A stretch of DNA of 64,000 nucleotides from Blasia pusilla (Eukaryota > Marchantiophyta > Marchantiopsida > Blasiales): positions 15,314,001 through 15,378,000 of the forward strand of contig CM114274.1 in the NCBI GenBank assembly GCA_050084515.1. Direction: 5' to 3'. The translations under genes were made by a program, and so were the position numbers. The first letter of the stretch is position 1; each line of letters starts with the position of its first letter. This document shows positions 58,301 to 64,000 of this stretch, in pieces. The notes under the pieces were generated by a model. It was not told where the DNA came from. It did no database searches and saw only the letters and a program-made list of their open reading frames with translations.

Positions 58301-61300
58301 TTATTCCCACGTTTCTTCTTTAATCAGATGTTCCTATCTATGTTTTATTCCAAATCCTATTGACTTATACAAAATTTGGAGGATAAAACACGTTACTCCA
58401 TCATAAACATAAACTTACTTTTCTAAGGAACATGATATTCTTTTATTATTATGGATGCAATTCCCCAAAATTGGCAGTCGTTTTATTTTAATATAGAGAT
58501 GCCCACTTTATTTTAAAAACACTTCCAAATACAACAAAGAAATATAATAACATCCCAAAAAGGGAAAGAGTCAAGAAATGCACAATGAAATGCAAAAGAA
58601 AAAAGCAGCAAACCAAATCGACAAGCTATATAATTAATGATTTGAAACAAATCTGAAAAGAATATTTCTGGTTGGTTAGACATAAATGGACGATGAGGTG
58701 AGCAACCCCCAACCACTTTGACTTGACATATCAACGCCAAAACTTGTCCGTGTTGTAAAATGAACAAGACGAATGTTCGAAAATAAATTATGAATAAAAA
58801 AAGGATTTTTAGAAAGGTGAAGATGATGATTTTCGAGGGAGTGATGAATTCGTGTTTTCAAGAAAATATCAAAATACAAATATGAATGCCTTAGTACTTC
58901 TCTCTATATAAGTTAGCTTCTTGATTCTCATTGTTGATTTACCTAGAGTAACAAGAATCCTTTAGTCCACTTATATTATAGTACAAGGTTACTATTTGCG
59001 GGAAATTATCTTTAAGAAATCCATTAACAATTTTATTTCTTTGGATATGTTTGGATTAATTATTTTCTCCTTATTTTCATTTCACTTCTTTTATTTCTTA
59101 TACTTCTTCCTTGAAAATTTTATAGGGGATAACCCCTCTCTTAGCAGTATAGATTTATTTCCTATTAGATCTTAGTTACCCTAAAACCAAACTACGTGCC
59201 ATTACCAGTTGGTTTATGTCCACTTCCGCCAGCATGCTTAAGAATTGGGAAGGCACGTTATTTTCTCGAGCCGCTGTTTTCACAAGTTTTGGGCTTGTTG
59301 CAATAGACTCGCACAGATTCAGATGGAGGAACGGATTATGAAGGGGGCAAAATTGCGTGGGGAGAAGCAATATCCCAGGTTGATGGACCCAGAACGTCCA
59401 AGCCAACACGTTGACCAAATAATTGAGAAGAGGACAAATATTGAAGAGCCATGGAATGCAGACAACAACATGATTAAGGAGATGAAAGTCTTGTTCGAGT
59501 TTTGAGTAAGAGAGCGGAAGATACCTGAGCCAAACGCCACCAATAAGGTAGCAGAGACACAACATATGCGATACGCTTGAAATGTCCGTTTTTCGTGCAG
59601 GCAGCACTGTCTCCATGCTTGAAGTGGCCTCCAAAATAGTAACACAAGACATACTCCAACTGCCTGAACGAAGGCACCTGAATGTACCTCAAAAAGGGTG
59701 AACTGTGTGTCGTTCTTATTATTATTACCTTTCGTATTGGATGTGGGAAGGATCTTAAGTAGGACCAGTGCCATGCACGAAAATGAAGGGACTAATCATG
59801 GTGCACACAATCTTTTTATATTTTCTTGTTACCCAACACAATTTTTTCATATTTTTTTATTATCCATAGATTAGAAAACATTTTCTTATTAAATTGGAAA
59901 ACATTTTCTCATGTGCCTATAAGAGGTGTCTATAATAAAAAAGACACTCACCAATAATAGTATAATTTCTTATAATCTATGGTGGTGAGAAGCTATGTAC
60001 GTTCATATAAGATAGAGTAATCGGGTGGGTAAGTGGTAGCTACCTGGCTGGTCAACTGATCCCCCAGGAAAAAATCGGCCAAAACGACCTGAAAAACTGA
60101 CAGATGCATGAGGATAGTGTGACACCGTGTAGTCGATCTACTGCTAGTGTTTTCCTCCTAAAAAGCTTTGCTTCAGGATTGCTTATACAAGGGATCATCA
60201 AAACCTGACTTTGAGTGGATATTCTTACCTTGTACAAAGGAGCACAAACGAGGTGCAACAAGCTCCGCAGAAAAAAGAGTCGGCTGTCTCGGTAGCAAAG
60301 GTTGAATGGACAAAAGAGAAGGCCAAGAAAGACCTGTGCAGATCCAAATCACGCAACAGATAGTAAGAATGCGGTCCACACACCGAGGCCAGCTAGCGCC
60401 TTCCTACAGCTCACATGCTGTAAAGAAAAGAATTGGATGGCACATGTTGAATTCCAGGCGTGACAAGTTGATCGCTATCTGCAGAGATTCGTTCAGAATA
60501 TGAATGTTGGTTCCTTCGGGCGCCGGAAGAAGAACCACATCGTATCAGGAAGCTCTCGATGAAAGACAGAACCATGGTAGAACTGAAGTCAGAGGAAAAA
60601 ACAAGTGCGTAATGAAGCAGCAGAGAAGGTTTGTAACATGCCAGTAGCATAGTCGCCGGAATGAAATCAACGTACTCCGATATCTGATGTCGTGGATTAT
60701 GTGCGGCCAAGTGTCCTACCATGACGCCCAAATATACAGCAGTGAGGCTCGTGCACAGCATGAGCATCTGTCGGTGGCGCAACTCACTTCCGGGAATAAA
60801 CTCAAATATGAAAGCATAGTTAATATGTGTCCTGCGCCACAGGTATATGTCGCAACCGTACATATACATGTGAAGCAGAATGAGCCCGAACATACTGCAG
60901 ACCCCAAATACATCGGAAAACAACGTTAAGCTTGATGTAAAGATTCCAGTAATTCAAAGAGCGCAAAGCTGAAGCACGGAACGAGTGTCAGAACTACTGC
61001 ATACGGGAAAACAAATCCTCCTCGGCAAAGATTCGTTGAAAATGAGACGATTCCACTCCGGGAAAGAATGTGAAAAAGAAAACGCCCGTGTTTTGAAGAT
61101 GCGTTGTAATTTTCAAGTGACTGGATCAGCGTCCATATAAGTTATGAACACTAAACATAACCGAAGTAGTTGTTCGAGTGACACAGCTATACCTGAAGAG
61201 AGGGAACACTGTTTCCATATAGGCATCTTCCCCGGAATTTTTTCCATTTACAGCCCGGTACTGCCACAAGACCACCGGTGCAATGATAGCCATAACTCCA

Positions 61301-63999
61301 ATCAGTGCTAATGAGGCTCCAGTGAATAATCCTGGAAGACACAATTTATGGACGAGTTCAGAGAAGTGCACCCCGTGAAATAAGAGGCTCCTTAAATTGG
61401 GTCTCTGGTGTTTCACGCGCGACCTAGAGCCGAGCCTGACAAGTATGGTTGCAACTGTAACTCCTCCGGAAATGGGAAGGACGTGGTGATTGTAAGAACG
61501 AAAATTTTGGAAAGTAGTATTCTATCGTCGACCTAAATGTGTATGAACAAGCAACGAAAGCACTAGCAGGGACAAATCGACTTCAGATGCTGCAGAGCTT
61601 CAATTAGGGTGTTTAAGATTGATATGAGTGGGAGAGAGAAGTTCACCTAGCACGAAGGTCACACGATGCGTTGCTTTATGTTGCATTGGCCTCAGAACTG
61701 CCATGGCCTTCCTACGATTGTTGTTTTGGAAGTGTTTGGTGAAGAGTTTCTCAACTTTTTCCATCAGTCTCACGACCTGGGCAAATTTACAATGAGACTT
61801 AGACCTACGCCAATCTACATCAACGAAAAATTTCCAGTTCCGTTTTCCAGACACGACCGCATAGATAAATCAGAATCAAATCTCTTTACAAGCCCTTACT
61901 TTATCAGACCTACAGAAATAGGAACTTTCAACGGCCCTCAAATATGGGGACGAGAAGTCTTTCTCCATCACCTGCACCACACTCCATCCGGCGACCATTT
62001 AGCGACTCTGACTCTTATGTCGAAGCGATGAAGCGAAACAGAGTGGTGTACAATTGACAACAGCGATCCAACGTAATCTAGCGTAAAGTAAATGGAATAT
62101 CCAATATGTAGCTTCAGGAACCACTGGAAGGCGATTCATATGATCAGGGAGGAACCTTGTCAAACTTTTTCAAGATTTTCGCGAACGCAACCATGTTCAA
62201 AGTGCTGGCACATCCAAGGTTCGAAAAAGTTCGATAAGTGACCCTTCCGCTTCATATTGGACATAATGAGAACGGCAGTAAGAATTGCGAGACTTGCTTG
62301 GATTTCGAGAACTACTGACCATGAGGATTCACGACAGCGATTGGACCAGATATTAGCAAGTGAAAACGAAACAACTCGACAATCTGAATTGAACGATTGC
62401 CAGAAAAGAAATCGGTAGCCACGTTTTGAACATATTTCTTCGCCGAATTGCCAAACAACTTGACTGACGAACAAAAGTTGAACAGGAAACCGAAGAGCAC
62501 CGATAGACCTGTAACTTTTGAGTAATCCCAGGCCGCGGTAATACTCGACAAGGGCCTTACGAAGCATTTTCTCCGCATACAGCACCTTCTTCTTGCTCAA
62601 GAAAACATCATTTCTCTGTCTGTTGTCACTAGTACTCCTCCTCATTTGTTGCAATATGTCTTCCCACAGAATCTGAGAAAGGGCTGAGATAGTCGCCACA
62701 GGAGTGGTGGCCGGCATATTGATGTTTATCTTGATTTGCCCTGCGATAAAGAAGGTTTCCTCTTATTATCAGACTTAGCTCCGATTTATACTCAGACTCG
62801 GCACAAATTTCAAAGAGGGCTGAAATCCCCACAATATTAGATTTAGACAGAGGGTGCATCTTTCGTGCAGGGTACATTCTGTAGGTCAAGGCTATACGGT
62901 GCCATACGACAAGATTAAGAGTCTTTTTAAAATAGCAGATCGTGTATGCAGTTAGCATGCTATCATTGTTCTCTTCCCAAAAACCTAAGAACGTACAGTC
63001 CCCTCCCAATTTGACCATGACGAACTCTTTTTCTGATCGAGAGTTTCTCACCGAGCTTACTTCTGTGAGGTTGCTCTTCACAGTCTTAAGTATATACCTT
63101 TGTCTTCGTGGTCTTCCCTTTTCATCGCGTCTTCTAAACTCTCTTTTCTCTCCTGAGTCTGCTGTTGCTTCGGCTCCAAGAGATCGACAGGCATGTCACT
63201 CGGCACAAGGCTAAGCCTCTCAAAGCCGCCAAGTACGTGTGGTATTTCTTCTTCACCGGAGGTGGGGAGGGCATCTTTTGGAAGCACCGAAGTTGAACCT
63301 GTTGTGATATAAAAAGACACCTTTCTTCCCCTTTAAAGCGTCCGATAAGAGAATTGTTTGGGAGAAAACTGTGGACTCGTGACAAGTGCTCATGATAGCG
63401 ACGCGGGATCTTGCTGATGCACGCTTAATTAGGAACTTAACAACAAGACAATCCGATATGGCCTGCTTGATCATCTTCGGAATCATTAGTAGCATGTTTA
63501 CTTCTGGTATCTTAAGGTGTTTCAGACTCGTTCATTAACATGCTCATATGCCATTGCGTTCGAAAGCTCGATCCGTACTTCTTGCTATGATTCTTTTCAT
63601 CACAAAAAAGCTTAAAATAGGTCAAGTGCGACTGCATGATTTGTTATCGAAAAGCGAGGACCCGATTCTATAAACTTTGTTGTCGAAACCGCTTCTCCGA
63701 AGCTATCAACTTGAGTTGTCTAGCTCATTCATATGATATGAGTGTACGATGAAGACAGAAATAAAGTAAGCATTGCTGGACATCTGAAATATTGAACTGT
63801 CACTTAGACCCAACTGCACTCACAGTAATTAAACAGGAGATAGATCATCCGTACCAGAACAAACAAGTTGGCTACTGACCATTCCACATAACTCGTCATT
63901 TGAAGCACGTCTCTCGAAGCTTGATTTCACATTTTCCTGGGGCTCGTCAATTTTGTCCTTAACAGTTCTCATATGATCCCTCTCCTTAACTAGTGAATC
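55384..63999 (-). CDS. PHO1: PHO1-type phosphate exporter (SPX-EXS), 5' end beyond window
   Basis: PHO1 exports inorganic phosphate, and its SPX domain senses inositol pyrophosphates. Fourteen exons are visible: 63999-63876 (partial), 63298-63098, 62740-62509, 62204-62156, 61971-61900, 61776-61647, 61331-61193, 60894-60642, 60333-60229, 60088-60044, 59677-59525, 56399-56118, 55881-55745, 55474-55384; together 670 codons plus stop. SPX end: [30 protein letters not shown]. Link: [17 protein letters not shown]. Membrane helices start at [91 protein letters not shown] and [18 protein letters not shown]. About 150 N-terminal residues lie off the right edge. The exon ending 60642 appears to use a GC donor, and the donor at 63876 was chosen by phase. 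The 3.1-kb intron 59524-56400 is repeat-rich. Confidence 0.95.
56400..59524 (-). other. Large AT-rich intron of PHO1 with repeats
   Basis: This intron is several times longer than its neighbours and much more AT-rich than the exons. It contains a (TAA)n run at about 57070-57094, a CTTTGC/GCAAAG hairpin near 56720-56740, the foldback at 58059-58120 and many poly-T runs. No transposase or reverse-transcriptase motif was seen. Open frames inside it carry no motif. Confidence 0.7.
58059..58120. repeat. 25-bp foldback inside the PHO1 intron
   Basis: 58059-58083 (GTTGATTGTTCATTGGTCCA...) pairs with 58096-58120 at 23 of 25 positions around a 12-nt loop. Weaker pairing continues outward (GCGGAACAAAAAAT against CTTTTTGTGCTTCTTGCCGC). 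A small foldback element or MITE remnant is most likely; a small-RNA hairpin is possible. Confidence 0.8.
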
Positions 64000-64000
64000 A

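Noticed and set aside
59281-59330. Alternative continuation of PHO1 (reading VRVYCNKPK) before the large intron
   Set aside because: It soon stops and does not match the family, whereas [20 protein letters not shown] at 56399 follows RLAQ perfectly.
60684-60719. A 36-base intron in PHO1 between GTCATG|GTAGGA and CAG|ATATCG
   Set aside because: Too short for a plant intron, and the sequence reads through in frame ([12 protein letters not shown]) as the loop expected in the family.
63877-63880. Donor GTCAGT at 63879 for the first visible PHO1 exon
   Set aside because: It leaves phase 0, and the next exon then hits a stop. The donor GTAGCC after 63876 gives phase 1, and the whole gene then sums to whole codons.

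Overview
The window is nuclear DNA of a land plant. It holds a plastid-type aspartate kinase with a transit-peptide-like N-terminus, an SPX-EXS phosphate exporter of the PHO1 family, and a plant glycosyltransferase exon. All three have many short exons with GT-AG introns, and they sit among AT-rich repeat tracts carrying Helitron and LINE remnants. I cannot fix the species. Short introns, GC-balanced exons and a cluster of small intronless genes suggest a non-seed plant (bryophyte or lycophyte), but this is only an inference.

Layout: (1) 1-1.5 kb holds the first exon of a UDP-glycosyltransferase on the minus strand. (2) 1.5-12 kb is AT-rich, gene-free DNA with two decayed LINE pieces, tandem duplications, a long CT microsatellite, perfect hairpins, a Helitron-like 3' end and a roughly 40-bp minisatellite. 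(3) 12.1-21.1 kb is a cluster of four small intronless plus-strand genes: two paralogous C2-domain proteins (184 and 215 aa), then two small basic proteins starting MGN-x-C (58 and 84 aa) with the hallmarks of lipid-anchored proteins. (4) 21-26.9 kb shows no certain gene. (5) 26.9-31.1 kb is a complete 11-exon minus-strand gene for the complex I assembly methyltransferase NDUFAF5. (6) 31.1-38.6 kb is intergenic, with 280-bp and 114-bp tandem duplications and a GA-rich tract. (7) 38.7-43.3 kb is a decayed autonomous-type Helitron (RepHel) whose HUH nuclease core is missing. (8) 43.8-44.4 kb is a GGAC/ATGG minisatellite. (9) 45.0-49.5 kb is a 13-exon aspartate kinase with one apparent frameshift in exon 1. 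(10) 51.1-54.8 kb is a ten-exon gene for a 448-aa, probably plastid protein that I cannot name. (11) 55.4-64 kb is the PHO1 gene on the minus strand, lacking its first exon(s) beyond the right edge and carrying a 3.1-kb intron.

The metabolic genes are unrelated housekeeping functions: lysine/threonine/methionine synthesis in the plastid, complex I assembly in mitochondria, and phosphate export. The most interesting unit is the C2/MGN cluster, where two unrelated families of small predicted membrane-associated proteins each occur as a neighbouring pair. Whether they work together is untested. Exon joins were checked by reading frame: the NDUFAF5, 448-aa and PHO1 exon sets sum to whole codons, and the aspartate kinase set is one base short, all of it in exon 1.
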